A stretch of DNA of 64,000 bases, from contig NW_019091669.1 in the NCBI RefSeq assembly GCF_001949145.1, positions 1 through 64,000 of the forward strand, in the 5' to 3' direction. The notes beneath the pieces were generated by a model. That model had not been told where the DNA came from. It saw only the letters and a program-made list of their open reading frames with translations, and did no database searches. The stretch comes from Acanthaster planci (lineage: Eukaryota; Echinodermata; Asteroidea; Valvatida; Acanthasteridae). Of this stretch, positions 13,351 to 48,599 are shown in pieces; the first letter of the stretch is position 1; each line of letters starts with the position of its first letter. The position numbers were made by a program, and so were the translations under genes.

Positions 13351-14951
13351 CAAGACAAAGTTCTTTTCGTTCATCGCACCCACCAAACTGCTGTCCCACT
13401 GGCAAAATGGCGAAAAGCCATTTTCAGCTTATAAATGCATTCAGTTACTGATGAATTTGAAAATACACGAAATTGAATGCGTAGACAATAAGTAGACACA
13501 GAAGTACAGTTACAGCAATTCCTGTCCTACGTACCTGATTCATTCGTCTTCAGGGATAGTCTAGAAGAAAAAAACTAAAGAGGAGTAAGCTAAAAGTGAC
13601 TCATGAATGAAAGAGTTCTTCCAGGCCTAAAAAACGGCCAAATTCACAGATATATCATTAATGAAGTGTTGAGGAGACACAGCCGCATCTTAGCTCCACA
13701 GTTGGTCGGTTAGTCTGTCAGTTCCAGGTTCATGTCATTTCAATATTTCATCTACGAATGACTTTCACTGAGATCATAACTGATTAAAAAGCCCTCAAAG
13801 CCAAGCCGTATGCAAAGGAAACAAATTCTGTTTCCAGACAGTCAGTGACCGTGGTAGCATGGTAGCACACACGGCCGTCCGTGTCGGAAAACAAGGCTTA
13901 TCATTCAGGGGGCGTTATTGCGAAACCGGCAAATATTTGGGGAACTGGAAAAATTACCTACCTTTGAAAAAAATTTGGTTATGGTCTTTCAAACGACTGC
14001 CAAAAGCTGTTTAGTGTCTTAGGTAACATGATACCATCCGAATATTTATGGACGAACGTAAGTTTTTGTGCCGCCAGGAGCCTCAAACGATTTTCGTTTG
14101 CAACCGGACAGTCAACTGTAAAATCTTTCCCACCATTGATAATATGAATGAACACTTACGTCTCCAGAAATATTGATGTAGGCCAAAAAAAAAAAAAAAA
14201 GACTCCGGTTTCTGGTCATGGGCTTGGTCCAAAAGTGGTGCGGTGACGCAGCTTTTTACTTTTCCTCTTTTTTTTTCTTAGAAGTAATGTACATGCATAT
14301 ATACTTTAGAGCTCATGGCCTTGTTACAACGAGAAGAGTGTGAATTAACAACTTTGAATTAATAAAATGACCATAAAATATGACGAGAGGCGATGGTTTC
14401 AGTCATCTCACTCAAACGAAGCTTCTATTCTTGGCAAGATTGAGCTTGTTAAAAATACAGTAGCACAACCATGGAAAAATAATATGTGAAATATAAATGT
14501 TCAGCTCCAGTTTTCGGTTTTAAATGAAATTCTCAAGAGGTAGCAGAATATATGACATTCTTTGCACATTGTTTTCTGCTTAAGCTTAGAGGAAACAACT
14601 TGCACGTCAAATAGCCTTTGAAAAAAATTAATGAAAACAGTTCATCTCCAGAGTCATAATGCAGATCTCTATCGCCTCTGCATGTACGGCGTGTATGTAC
14701 TGCCACTGCCTCGTCGACACTGAAATAGACTGGCCCTCAAAATTTGTTGTTCAAAAGCGTTTTCAATTTGTATATTTACGCAGGACACAAGACCACTTCG
14801 TTTGTCTGGTTCACAGACGTACGTGGGCCTGGGTCCGAATCAATAAGCCTTTTGCGAGTTAAATTTAAATAAAATCTGGTACACTGATTTCTTTAAATTC
14901 ACGTGAACATAACAGTCTGAATTCTCCATACTAAAAACACTGTTGCTATAC
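13351..14951. other. intergenic DNA, nothing recognised
   Basis: The stretch holds an A-run at about 14,187-14,202 and short unrecognised frames. No gene is supported. Confidence 0.4.
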
Positions 14952-15140
14952 CTCGTGATTTGGGGCAATCTTTTGCTTAGTTAAGTAAGTGACGCCTTGC
15001 AACAATACGTGGATGCATAGCGACCACTGTCTCTGGAATGAACTGGTTCTTTTGTGCACTACTTATCCATTGTGAACAGTGTACTGTTGCAAGGTGTCTC
15101 TTATATAACTAAGCAAAAGCTTGCCCGAATCAAGAACTCG
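14952..15140. repeat. imperfect foldback, ~56-bp arms
   Basis: The arm at about 14,952-15,007 contains TTTTGCTTAGTTAAGTAAGT. Its imperfect reverse complement lies at about 15,082-15,140 (AACTAAGCAAAAG). Both arms include a GTTGCAAGGNGTC core. The spacer is about 75 bp. RNA or DNA from this stretch could form a long hairpin. It is probably the remnant of a small foldback transposon. Confidence 0.55.
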
Positions 15141-15429
15141 GAGTACCAGATTTTATTCAAAGGTCTCTCGAAAAGAATTATTCCCATGGAATCAGGCATG
15201 ATATCAAGCCGAATCCAACTGGTTCGGACACGGCCTTCGTGTAAAGATACACAAATGACGTTATCTGATAAGAGCGCCGGACTGGACGGTGTGGAGGCCT
15301 AGGGGGATTCCATTACTGTACATACTACTCAACCCCACCCATCAAAAACACATTAAAATTACGTGGTAGCAGAATTCCTGCCGGTCAAGTAAGTTTGGCG
15401 GCTTTTGGAAATCGCTTTATGCAAAATAA

Positions 15430-15794
15430 AAGAATTCTTTATTTTGCCGACGCACACGTCTACGGCGACGCGCGCGGTGACCAGAAACCGGAAATGTTGC
15501 GTAAAGTGTCTTCCCAGCCTTTCAGTGTAAGTGGGTGAGGCAGCCTGATGTATTCTCCAAACTTAAGTTTGCAAACGTATTGCTTGCCGTCTGCTTTCTT
15601 CCTCTTCACTTGCTACGCGCAGGGGATACTGGCAACCCTAACTTAACGGCGTAACTAAGTCGTCTCTGAAGACTTTCTTTCGTTTTTGAAGTTGGAATTT
15701 CTGCCGTTGTCGAGATCTCCTTCAGTGTATTTACAGACAAACCTCCTATGTGACTCCACAACTCGTCGCTTATTTCAATAGAGGGGAGGTTCAT
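15430..15794 (-). pseudogene. frameshifted ORF with SAP-like N-terminal motif
   Basis: The frame from ATG 15,794 to TGA 15,606 encodes 62 residues. Residues about 20-47 (LSVNTLKEISTTAEIPTSKT, then KESLQRRL) fit the helix-turn-helix pattern of SAP DNA-binding motifs (leucine spacing, central G/P-T-S-K-T-K turn, terminal RRL). Immediately downstream, another frame stays open (about 15,618-15,463) and reads KADGKQYVCKLKFGEYIRLP and on to a stop. That composition is protein-like. The shift near 15,610 suggests one original ORF broken by an indel, or an assembly error. The ATG touches the end of the inverted-repeat element at 15,795. The wider family is not recognised. The SAP call is a motif impression, not a search result. 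Confidence 0.4.
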
Positions 15795-16434
15795 TTAAAG
15801 GTTAACAGAAATTAAAAACATTTAGTTCACGTGAAGTATTTCAAAATAACAACAATAACAATAAATGTGTATCCATTTCAAAACATCATAAATTCAGTGT
15901 CTACCCTATTAATGGTGACCTCAGAAAGAACAAAAAGATCCTAGCTAGGACTGTGTCTTTTAATTTCTACCTTGAATCGCTACAGTGTCTATTGCAAGCG
16001 TGCGAACCTGCATGTACTGTGTCCAATCATGCAACATACATGTACACCGTATAGACTAATCCGACTAGACGCCATAACTGCAGTGGCATCGCACTCACAC
16101 GTACATTTTTTAGCTTGTCGCGCACATGCAATTGGCAAATCACTCTGCTAGTCGAAAAGGCTTGTAACGCGTGCGTTAACGCGTAATGGCTTCTACTTTT
16201 GGTGGTCGAATTATGTAGGCGTTCTGCCGGTTACGTCATCAAATCAGCCTCAGAGCGCAAACGGCAAAAAGGGGATTTTTTGTGGGCGGGAAACGCAGGA
16301 TTTTTAAAATTTATTTTGGGGTCACGATTAATGGGGTAGACATTGAATTTATGTTTTTGAAATGGTTACATATTTATCGTCATTTTGAAATACTTCACGT
16401 GAACTAAATGCTTCTATTTCTGTGAACCTTTAAA
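15795..16434. mobile_element. 640-bp element with ~55-bp terminal inverted repeats
   Basis: The left end (15,795-15,850) contains TTTAGTTCACGTGAAGTATT and is matched in reverse complement at 16,381-16,434 with few differences. The outer ends read TTAAAGGTT and AACCTTTAA, so a TA dinucleotide could be the target duplication. No transposase lies inside. This fits a MITE or a solo non-autonomous DNA transposon inserted directly beside the SAP-like ORF start. Confidence 0.7.
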
Positions 16435-19400
16435 GCTAAAACGAGGCCGGCGTAATATTTTTATTTCAAACCGGACAAGCTGCCAACTTCACGTGTGACG
16501 AACAGAAATCAGCTGTTATTTGGTTACCACAATTTTACCAACTGTCTTTTGCGTGCACATGTGTAAAAAACAGGCTACCTGCGACAAGGTCCATGAATTT
16601 CGCCGTGACGTTTTTAATTGGATTTTACTGGTACCCAAAGTGCACCACAGCCGCCGCTTCAGAGCCGTCAAGTCACTTAACATTGACTGAATTAATTAAG
16701 AAAACGACTTTTTAAAATTTAGTTGAACCTATGCACAGAAAGACAGTCATTAAAAGACAAGCATACGAAATTGGACGTCCTTACGCGAATTTTAGGCAAA
16801 TATTCCTTTTTAAACAGTCAGCTAAAGAAGTAAATAAAAATGCGCCATTACTCTGTGCGAGTGCGTCTAATTCGAACTTTAAAGATGCGCTGACGTTTGT
16901 GTATGTTGTGCATGTGCGTTGCACTTGGAAAAGGCTACGTTACTCAATATTCATCATATCTGATTTCGAATGTTCTACAAGCACGCACATGGAGTCAAGT
17001 TAAGACTGCTCCCAGTCTTAAGCGATTAATAGAGCTGTATATATATTGTGGCGGTCGTACCAACACAACCCCCAATGCAGGTTGTCCTCGGCCGATGTCA
17101 GCGAGCGGTCTACTCTGAGGCAGCCAAGGGGGCAGTCTACCGCCAGGTGCGGCAGGAAAGCAGCTCAGGCGCGCACTGGGGTAGAGGTCAGGGTGCGACA
17201 CAGGGAGCATCACTGACACAAATGGACACGTCTGCCCAAGTTGACTCTGGTTTAATAATAGCTCACACCTCTCCAGACACTACTAATGATGCGACCTCCA
17301 CAGGCCCTGGCAATCTCCTAGTCAGGTCCTCGCCCCTATACTGGTCGTGATCCCGATACAGGTGTAACTGTAAGCTACGGGCACAACTTGTTTTACATCC
17401 ACCAAAGTCCACCAATATAAACTTGTCCCCAGATGATCCCCCCCGGTAAGTCGTTTACTTACGGGTAACCCTACCTCCATGCGGGTACAGCCTCGTGGTT
17501 CTCCATGACAGACTGTGGCCGTTTTCCAATACTCAACTTCGTCTCAATTTCGGACTTCGTTCCCAAAACCAATCCCCGATTGTGGGCCTGAAGCTTTTTA
17601 AATTAAATTGGATTACTGTAATTTTTTGCTCTCTTACATCTTATTTGATGTTTTGTGGCACTATTTGAAGCTGTAGACTAATTAGTGCGCTTACAGCTTC
17701 AAAGTCAGCTAGTAAAAAAAACCAGTTGAAGCCTAAGACAGAGCCTAAGTTTAGTATTGGAAAACGGCCATGGCAACTTTTGAAAATTTTAAAATCAGTC
17801 ACAAAAGCCACGCCTGGGCCGTGCATACCATGTGCATGTTTTCGTAGGTTTTGTTGTCTGGACTTCAAGTTCCCAAGTCATGGAGTCACGATACACACAT
17901 TGTGCACAAAACTTTATGTGCTCTGCTGTGGCAACATTTTAGTGATCATTTTCCTGTTTTTTATTCATTCTTGTAGTGTATTTTTTGCACACAACAGTTC
18001 TACCGAGATTTTTTGTTGTTGTTGTTACCTAAAGGTTTGTTTCAACCGATAAAACAAAAATCAACTGCTTAAAGGCTTTACTTTTGTGTAGTAAATCTTT
18101 CGTCCTTTTGCCGATTGTGACAAGCTAAAGAATTCTGGGTTTGTTTTCCCTTGGGTTTTCGGATAACGTCACATTCTACGGTCACATGGTTATCGGAACG
18201 AGTCAGTGATTGGACTGTCCATGAATAGGTCTGCGTAGCAGTTAAAGGCTAGCCTGAAAGCAGGATTTGTTGTGCGGGGTGGTGTGTGCAGTGCATGTGC
18301 CATATGTAGCATACTACAACACATAGCGGTTTCCAATGTAAAAACTCTGTGTGTGATGACTCAAAGCAAGATCTTGCGGCGGTCCTGTACCCATTAGTTT
18401 TGAAGCAATTTAAGGGTGTTTTTTATTGGCTTCACAAAAATTTTGAGACAACTGGGTGTAGTGTTGTAGACATTTCGAGTCATGGAGGTATTTTTGTACA
18501 TAAAAGCCTATTCGTTTGGCAAGAAAAGTTGGCCTTGGAGATAAAACGGTCTTCCCATTTAACTGACTTTGAGTTATCAAAATTTTATTAGACATGTACA
18601 TCCCCGTCTGCTTAACATTTGCTGGCCTTTTGGGAAAAAAAGGGCGAGGGCTGCTGCGCGGCCCACACTGGACAATCATCTGGCCCACAAAAACATTTGA
18701 ATGGTCACACTCATTCGCACTCTGCTTATACATTTAGGATTGCACGTGTAGCAGAACTATTGACTGGCACTTCTCTTCAGCACGCAGCATGGTTACCTTC
18801 ACGGTTGGATCGTCAGTGCTGCGGTGCGGCTTATACACCATTTTAAATCTTAATTTGCTGTGGCTTATACACCACACTGCTTACATGTACAGTATATTCT
18901 GAAATAATGGTAAACAGCCTTGGCAAATGAAACTGCAGCATAGGCAATGTGCATACATCTGTGTATAAAATGCTCATTTACCGGCACTTAGGTTTTGGTG
19001 CTCCAGTTTCATTGATGTATCATTTTTGAATACAGACACAGATGTGCAATTAGCAATGCAGAAGCTGTACAAAATTGAAGTTTTCCATAGGCTTGGGCGC
19101 AAACACGGATGTGCCCAGCAGGGCTCACTTTGAACTGCAAGTTACCCCACTAGCAATTTAATACAGATCCAAGATCTTTTTAGCAACCACATTAAAAGTT
19201 CTGAAGAATATCAATGACGTAGTAATGTCAAAAGAGATTAAGAAAATTAGGAATGCATCAAGTTACATGAAATAAATGTGTTGTTTTTACACAAGAAACC
19301 ATGTTTGTAATTCCTTCGATAACTTAACAAATTACCTTGGATAGCAGAATAACACAGGTTAATATAAGATAGGCATTTGCCACTTCACAAACAGTGTTGT

Positions 19401-20190
19401 GACACATTTGTGTCAATGAAGCTTAACTCTTTATTTTCGTGTATTACTCATCTTGGCATCTTGATAAAAACACAGTGTGTGGATGAAAAATGTTTGGGGT
19501 TCCCACTGACACCTATGGTGCAAGATTCTTGTAAAGGCCTGTTACTCAGAAGTAGTTCTGGCAACTAGTGACTGCATCGACCAGTCATTTGCATTTATTC
19601 ACAAGAGATAGCATAACACCAGGGCATTAATAACTTTTTGCTGAGGCTGCTCACCATTCAGTAGAACAGTGTCACCCTGGGTCATGCAGTTTTCATACTA
19701 CACAGAATACTTTAAGTTATGACATAAATACAATTTTTGGGACTGACTGAAAATTTTACAGAATGACTACATTCATTCGACCTGTTCATTAAAGGTATTA
19801 TGCATCTTTTTTGCTACAATTAAGATATTTTCTCAGAACTAACAAAGTGGTACCAACAACTATCACAGTGGTCAGCTTATAAGTAATCTTTCAGATAAGC
19901 CTTTACATGCACATAGGTGATGAAGCAGAACAAGCCTCCAAGCTCATCCATTGAGCATTCTCAAGGCAAAGCTAAGACAAAATGCACTGCTCGATGAATC
20001 ACTAATGGAGACAATACCTCAGGCTAAGTAATGATATGTTGCACACTTCATCCTCATATTCTGCAGTGTAAAGATAACCTTAATATAAACTAAAACAAAC
20101 TCAAATGCAAATGCAAGTGTGCCGGTAGCTTAACTTCATTTTGTAGTCAATGAAGAGGTCCGATGAGGATGTATACTCACAGACATTCCA
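16435..20190. other. intergenic DNA, nothing firmly recognised
   Basis: The segment about 17,040-17,350 is locally G+C-rich and holds an open plus frame of about 100 codons (17,048-17,350) that lacks an ATG at its start and has no recognised domain. Elsewhere frames are short. Candidate AATAAA signals on the minus strand occur near 19,425 and 19,594 and might serve the hyccin transcript if its 3' UTR extends this far. Confidence 0.35.
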
Positions 20191-20192
20191 TT

Positions 20193-20525
20193 CTAATTGC
20201 GATATTCTAAATGATATACACGAAGTCCTGTAGTTTGCTTTTGGTTCTTTTCAGAACAAGGCTCATGTGATACCATCTTTTTTGGAGTAAAAGTAGTGAA
20301 TTCCACCCATATTTCAACATGCTGTTGCCCAACTGTGAGATGGAATATGTGGGTTTTGGTGTCACAAGTAGCATTTTCAACTGTAAGAAATCCTCGTGTC
20401 ACTCTGGAAAAGTATTTCTGGATATATCTCAGACTTGTATTAAGAGGATGTACTCTTCTAAATACAAATACATGTTTGTATATACAAACATAAATACGTA
20501 AAACATTATCTGCTAGTAGCTGCAA
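20193..20525 (-). other. open frame downstream of hyccin, possible 3' exon or UTR
   Basis: A 110-codon minus frame lies 150 bp downstream of the last clear hyccin exon. A plausible acceptor (TATTTAG) lies near 20,458. In the phase required by the hyccin donor at 20,703, that acceptor would add only about ten residues before a stop. The long frame itself would need a different phase. I do not recognise the peptide. It may be 3' UTR. Confidence 0.2.
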
Positions 20526-20676
20526 GAAGCACTATTGTGACTTCCTCCATTCAGCATGGCAAATTTTAAAGGTATTTTCTCCATCTGTGCTTTGTCTACC
20601 ACTTTATATACCCAGTAACCAAATTAACACATCCTTTCTGAATAACTAAATTTACAAAATTTGTCAAAGAACACGC

Positions 20677-42299
<21,623 letters not shown>

Positions 42300-43210
42300 T
42301 ATTAATCCTCAGTTCATCACTGATGGTACACTTTCCACTGCCTTTCAATTTTCTGACAGGAATGACAGACCTCAAAATCTACAGTCAGACAGTCAGGAGT
42401 AAAGCAATTTACATGTCAATTGAATACTAGACAGTATAACTAGAAATCATTACATACATGTACTACTGCTTGTTGTTTCACCTTTTTTACTTCTTGCAGT
42501 ATGTATTTCATACATGTATGTCAATACTTTACAGAATCAGTTGTGTTCCAACACTGTCATGTTATTTAATCATTTTGGGGAAGCCTAACAAGAAACTGTG
42601 TAGTCATACCATTTTGGGCATGAAAAGAGGACAGGTTCTCCCAAATTATAAAAACAAAATTACATTGAAGACACTTTAATAGAAAGAGTTCTGTGTCTGG
42701 CCTCACACAATTTTTATGTTTCATAAACACAAAAAAGTTAGAAAACAAGTGTCTTGTTCAGAACCCTAAGGGAACAGCAAGAGTGCCAACTCCAGCCCTT
42801 GTCAAACTTGGTGTTAATGAAACTTCACAATTATAGAGGCTGGATGTGGAACTCTTCAAGAAACTCAAAGCAAAAATATTCAGGCACGTAACAGCAAGTG
42901 TAAGATATCAATACTTAAATTATAAGTCCTGTGAAATTTTTTTAATAGGGTATGTGTGGGGAGGTAATATCCAACCACTGGTCAACTGCTTCGGGGCAAT
43001 GTAGACATGCAATTACAGTTTCACTCAAATGACTGCAGTCAACCCATTTTGTGAAGTCATCATTCACATTTTGGTATTGGTTAAATCTCGCAGCATTCAC
43101 GGTCTCGGCCATCTTGCAAAATTTACTTGGGACCAACTGTAACGTTTTAGCACCACCCATCTCACACTGTTTAAAAGTCTTTACTTTATTTCTTTGATTG
43201 CAAAACACTC
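42300..43210 (-). promoter_or_regulatory. presumed 5' flank of hyccin
   Basis: The region upstream of the hyccin ATG should contain the 5' UTR or promoter. No TATA or CpG-dense core is obvious. An 88-codon minus frame (42,942-43,208) has an internal ATG at 43,111 that reads MAETVNAARFNQYQ. It is not similar enough to hyccin to be an exon and may be an untranslated or chance ORF. Confidence 0.25.
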
Positions 43211-46200
43211 TACGTCCATGTCAAGCTATGAACATCAATGTTGCTATTATAACTGCTGTAAGTACACTGCAGTCCTTATGTTGTTTGTGTCTTCAATTCT
43301 TTATAGCAAAAGAACTTGGGTACATGTACCCATAAGTCTCCATAACAAAACAACTTAAGTAAACCTAAAGCTACACTGTTTTGCCATCAATATGATGCAT
43401 GCATGTATACATGTACATATATGTGACGATAATACACGTATGGCAAAAGAAACTAATTTCTTAAAACTCAAACCACCAAGACATTTACTGTCAGATTTTG
43501 CAGGAAAGTAAAAATTAAGAATCACCCAAAAGAGCCATGTGGGTCAGGAGTGTTCATTTTGTTGGTAGTGACGCACTCATAATGCTTGCATTTCATACAT
43601 GTCAGTTGTTTGTGAACCTGCAAAGTGCAGTGATGACCAATGGCACCTCCTGTTTCCTCTTGTGGCCCTTCACGGGGCTCACATGGTACATGTAGTCAGC
43701 AGGTCTCTAATTTTGCCACCTTTTGTCAGGTCTCATTGATTTTCACAGTAAGTGGTAAAGTGACCTGGTGACTATACTGTCATGGACGTTACATTTACCT
43801 GGCACCTGCAAATAAAATGGTACTTTTGCCAGGCACCTACACAGTAGCTGTTTTTGGACCAAGAAATTCTTACAATGACAAATTTTAGTCTGGTTCAGTG
43901 ACAACATACTGGTTGTCATTGCAACTTCATATTCAAGAGGTGGGAAGGGAATGTTATTTTCACTTTGTGACAGTCCTTGGTGTGTCTTTCTTGGAGAATG
44001 TGCACTGTACTCTAAGGCTGAATAGGGAAGGAATAGTCCTGTGTAATATGTTGTGATAATCCAATTTTAATACGTGAACCCGTTTGTTTACAGTAGTAAA
44101 GGAGGGGCATCCCCTGCTTCCCAAAGTGGTTGAGCTGATACACATGTACATGTATATACCATCAACCCGATGCATACACAGTGTGTAAGACACGTGAAAT
44201 GTGGGATGTGGTTGGGTCATTTTTCATCTGGAGATTGTGGGGATGGTGAGTAAAAGCTATAAATTTTGCCCAACATAGTTGGTTACATGATCTGGAACCC
44301 TTACACGTGCATGTAGGTCATTGGATTTAAATAGATATGGATTAGGCCTAGTATCGACTGCTTTTTTGGCAAAATTTGATTAAGAAAGTTTTTTTTTTAT
44401 GAACCATGATTTGACATAACTGGCATGACTGGGCTGCACTCAAAAGCCTACAGCATTACGAACCTATAAAAAGTCATACTCTCCAAGTCACACGGACATG
44501 ACAAAGTAATGACTTGTGGAGTTCAGCAAGTAAGTCTGAGTAACATGGACACTACAAATTGGCTTTTAAAACATTTGGACATGGTCAGGCAATAGTAGAG
44601 TCCAAGTACTTTCCTCAAAATAGCTTGTACCCAGAGTCAAAATCCTCCAAATTCATCCCCAAAACAGTCCTGAAACTGTCTTTGGGATTCTGAGGGAATC
44701 AAAGATAACAATGAAGGTGGTAAAGTTTACTCACATATGGGATAAAAAGAGAAATTTTCTGCTGAAATTAGAAATACTCATCGGCCAAGCTCAAAGTCAC
44801 TCTGCATGCTGTTCTGCTGATTGTAGATTGTTACTGACTAGGTTCAAGGTAAACAATTTCTGCAGACCTACATGGTTTTCCAAGTCACTGCAGAAGGGGT
44901 GCGGATCTGTTTTAAACATAAAGAAAGGAAAACATAGACAGCAAACCCAAAGCATTGAGGAATGAAACAAACATGCTCAGAGGGATTGATAAAGCAGAAA
45001 ATGGAAAATGAAATACATGGTGAATTACGATATTTATAGGAATAAAAATTACATACATATTTTCGGTGAAATGAAAACACTGAATTAATCAGAAAACAAA
45101 AACCACTAACTTCCTGGCTACAATAACACATCTTTATGGCATCTTTCCATACCAGCATGTACGTTTTTGGTTGCGTTGCGTATACGATACGTTCATGCAT
45201 TTCATTTTCACAGACACAAAAATCAACTCCATTAACAGAACATCATGCGCATTGCATTCAACCGTGACAGGTACATAGCACTTGGCACAAATGTTGATGC
45301 GCATATGGAAAGGTGCCTTTAGTCTTCTAAAAACAGTGGCTTTTCCTCGAAGGTTAGCAGCAGCCAGCACCACACAGAACATCATGCACCATGTGCACCG
45401 GGGCTGGCCACGTGCCCAATGATGTTGGCGACGTCCACAAAAGTGGTGTGGTCAAGATAATGTCTCGGTTGGACTTCTTGAAAAGTCACAAAAGTTCCTC
45501 CAAAATGGACATTTTATATTTACGCATACAGACACTTGAGTTTAACAAGTCAAGAATTGAAAATGAATATTGACATTAATAAATCCATCATTTGCGTATT
45601 TTTCTCATTTTTTGGTTAAAAATTATAGTAGTCGAATTTGACGACGAGAAACATTTAAATTCAGCAATGACTGTCAAATTTGGCAAAGTTGTTCAATTCG
45701 TACTTTTCATTTCAATCTTGCATAAAAAATTTAATATTGCTGAAAAATGTTGATCTTCCATGAGAAAAATACTCTCGCATGAAACTCTGAGTCTTGCGCG
45801 AAATTTCAATTTTTCCTGAACGTTTTGCATCTTCCATGAGAAAATGTAATGCATGAAAAATTAAACCTTGAATTAAAATGTTGCGTCTCGCATGACAAAT
45901 TTTAGTCTTTCATAAATTTCATTGTGTCTTGCAGCAAAATAGATTAGTCTTGATTTTCTTTTTGTATCGGACTTCAGTGAGGGTTTTGAATTAATTTCGC
46001 CTTGGCATTCCATGTACACAGCTACCGAACATTGTCAGGTTTATATCAGTCAGGAACCATTTCTGATTTCAATGGAAAATTTCTCTTTTAATACTGTATG
46101 TGAGGAAATAAACCACTTTCATTATAATCTTTGATTCCCACTGAAAGTGGGAGCATTGGACAGTTTTAGGACTGTTTTGGGGAATAATTGACCCGGGGTT

Positions 46201-47045
46201 AAAGCTTTTATGAGTGAAATGAATTAATGGAAAAGAAAGCATATGGAAGGTACATGTACATGTACTTGGACTCCAAAATGTCCAAATGTTAAATAAGGTG
46301 ATTTGTAGAGTCCAGGTACACGCAGCTCTACTGAGTGGAGTGTTAGTACTCTTTTTTTCAAATTCTGTGTTGGATTGGTCAAACTTTGAAAAAGAGGAGT
46401 AGGCCTAGGCCTACTAATGCTCCACACAGTAAAGCTAATGTCCGTGACGGTATACATGTAGTTGCCAGGTCCCTTTTTTCCCCACTTACTGTGAAAACCA
46501 GTGAGGCTTGACAAAAAGTAGGTGGCGAAAGTACATGTACAGGTAGGGACCTCGCGACTATACGGTCACAAACGTTAGTCCAAGTTACATGTAAGTCTGG
46601 TTTCAATAGGGTCGTTTGTGATGTAGATATGAACAGAAGGACACCGTGCATGATGTCATTCCACTCAAAAATAAACAAAATAGCATTCTAAACTTTGTGA
46701 TTTTTTGTGGAAAATACCCTTTTAGATTGACCTCATGATGCCAAACCCATATTCAAGTTTCATGCATTTCATTGATGGTCAGCTGTTTAATTGATCACAA
46801 GGATGTAATATTTAAGCATTACGAAGAAAATGGGCAAAACTTATGTCAACTGGCATGGCTGGGCCCTTGTTCATCGAGCATAGGTCTACCACAAGGAACA
46901 TCTCACCCACGATATAAATCACATTAGCACAGCGCTGTATCAGAATGGATACAAATCAAATCAAGACGCAAGACCCAAGATCCACCTCTGGCAGAAGAAT
47001 CACCTAAACTCAAAGACAACTAGTTAGGGCCCCTTGTTCTATTAC
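43211..47045. other. intergenic DNA, nothing recognised
   Basis: There are repeated ACATGTAC words (43,320; 43,410; 44,145; 46,252). A somewhat G+C-richer patch at 45,200-45,480 carries open frames on both strands. No exon, RNA gene or full element can be supported. Confidence 0.4.
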
Positions 47046-48483
47046 GTAGGTTTCACATTACAATTCTACCCGGGTTTTCTCGGAGTAATTGAAAAAAATA
47101 ACCTTGAGAATACCCGGATAATTCAGAGTGTTCACACTGCCCTTCTCGGGGTTAGAAATTCTCAGGGTTAACTGCCTCGAAACCCCACTTAAAATGGGTA
47201 TTTTTAACCCTCCTCGCGAGGTGGGTTAAGCCATCAACCACAGGGTTAACGGCGGCCTTGAGACAATTCTCCAGGTTACTTTGGTAGTATGCATGCTCGC
47301 CAGGTTTCCTTCAATGTGGATTTTCTCATCGAATAGATAGGATGGCGCATGCACAACCAGCACTGTCCTCAGCTCCACAGCCTCAGGCAGGCACTGCCAA
47401 TTTCCATTGTGGCTGGTATTTCATCGTATTCATACTTTTATTTCATACAGAGGACACCAGTCTAATTAACTAGTAACTAGTCTTTTTGATATACGAACAC
47501 CATTATTATTTGCAAGGCACAAGTTGTGACCTCATGCTGCATGCGTGACATGTCACGGGTACATGTACGTGTCTGTGCTTAAATTACATGTACATACACA
47601 TCGGCTGCACAGTGTACATATTATTTATTATTATTATCTCCGGGTTGCCCCGATTGAAATGTGAACATGGTTACAATTACCCAGGTCTGCATGAAAGTGG
47701 GTACGCTAAATATCCTGGGTGAAGTTTGGAAGGGTGAAACAATTCTCCAGGTAAGTTTATACCTGGATATGAACAAATACCCGGGTGAATAAATTACACG
47801 GGTAAAGCCAAACAAGTGTGAAACCGGCTTTACCCTCCCCTACAAAAGTCCTTTTCACACTAGTCTGAACTTACCCGGGTAAATTACCTGGGTAGTGGTT
47901 CATACCAGGTAGGAACTAACCTTGAGAATCCGTTTTACACTGCAAAACTTCAACCCGCAACTTAGCTTACCCACTTTCGTGCCAACCCGGGTAATGTTCA
48001 CACAATCAGGTGCACATGATTCTACACTACATCATTGTAGAAAAATGGCACCTGTTATGAAATTGGAACCCCCTAGTGTTGATTATACACTGTACTTCTT
48101 CTTGGTTTTGCCTGTTTCGCCATAGATAATGAAATAGAAGTGTTGATGTGTCCAGATGTGTACATGTTAAAAAAACTTATGCTGATGAAGCCATGTATGT
48201 TCACACGCCCAGCATGAAGTCAAGACTAGTGCCTTCCAAATAGTATATAAGAATTTAACTCAGAAAGACAAGTTACTGACCTTTATATGAAGTACATATG
48301 AAAATAATGCACCGTCATATCTATTTGATGAAACAAACAAAGTTGCATTTTGAGGCAGTAAACCTGGAGAATTCTAACCCTGAGAAGTGAAGTGTGAGCA
48401 CTCCCAATTACTCAAGTAATCTCGGGGTTAAATTTTTCAACAACCCTGAAATAACCCAGGTAACAGCATAGTGTCAAACCTAC
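47046..48483. mobile_element. 1.44-kb compound foldback element built from ACCCGGGT units
   Basis: The outer ends GTAGGTTTCACATTAC (47,046) and, inverted, GTAGGTTTGACACTATG (ending 48,483) continue into arms of about 120 bp. The arms share the landmarks GTGTTCACACTGCCCTTCTC and GGGGTTAGAAATTCTCAGGG-like words. Inside, a second pair of arms (about 47,640-47,830 and 47,840-48,010) forms another foldback with AAAGTGGGTA and ACCCGGGTAA motifs. No transposase is visible. The nested palindromic layout fits a foldback-type DNA transposon. Confidence 0.7.
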
Positions 48484-48599
48484 TCTAGGCAGTATTTCCA
48501 ATTACATCCAGCAAATCTTCTACTAGCATGATATATGTATGCATTCAATTGTCCCGTACAGCCCCTTGAAGATGCAGAATCTCCTGACCTCACACAAGG

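Noticed and set aside
42942-43208. Minus frame with MAETVNAARFNQYQ, considered as hyccin first exon
   Set aside because: A far better first exon (MAEKKVQNWLTEYK with a good donor and matching phase) exists at 42,258-42,299.
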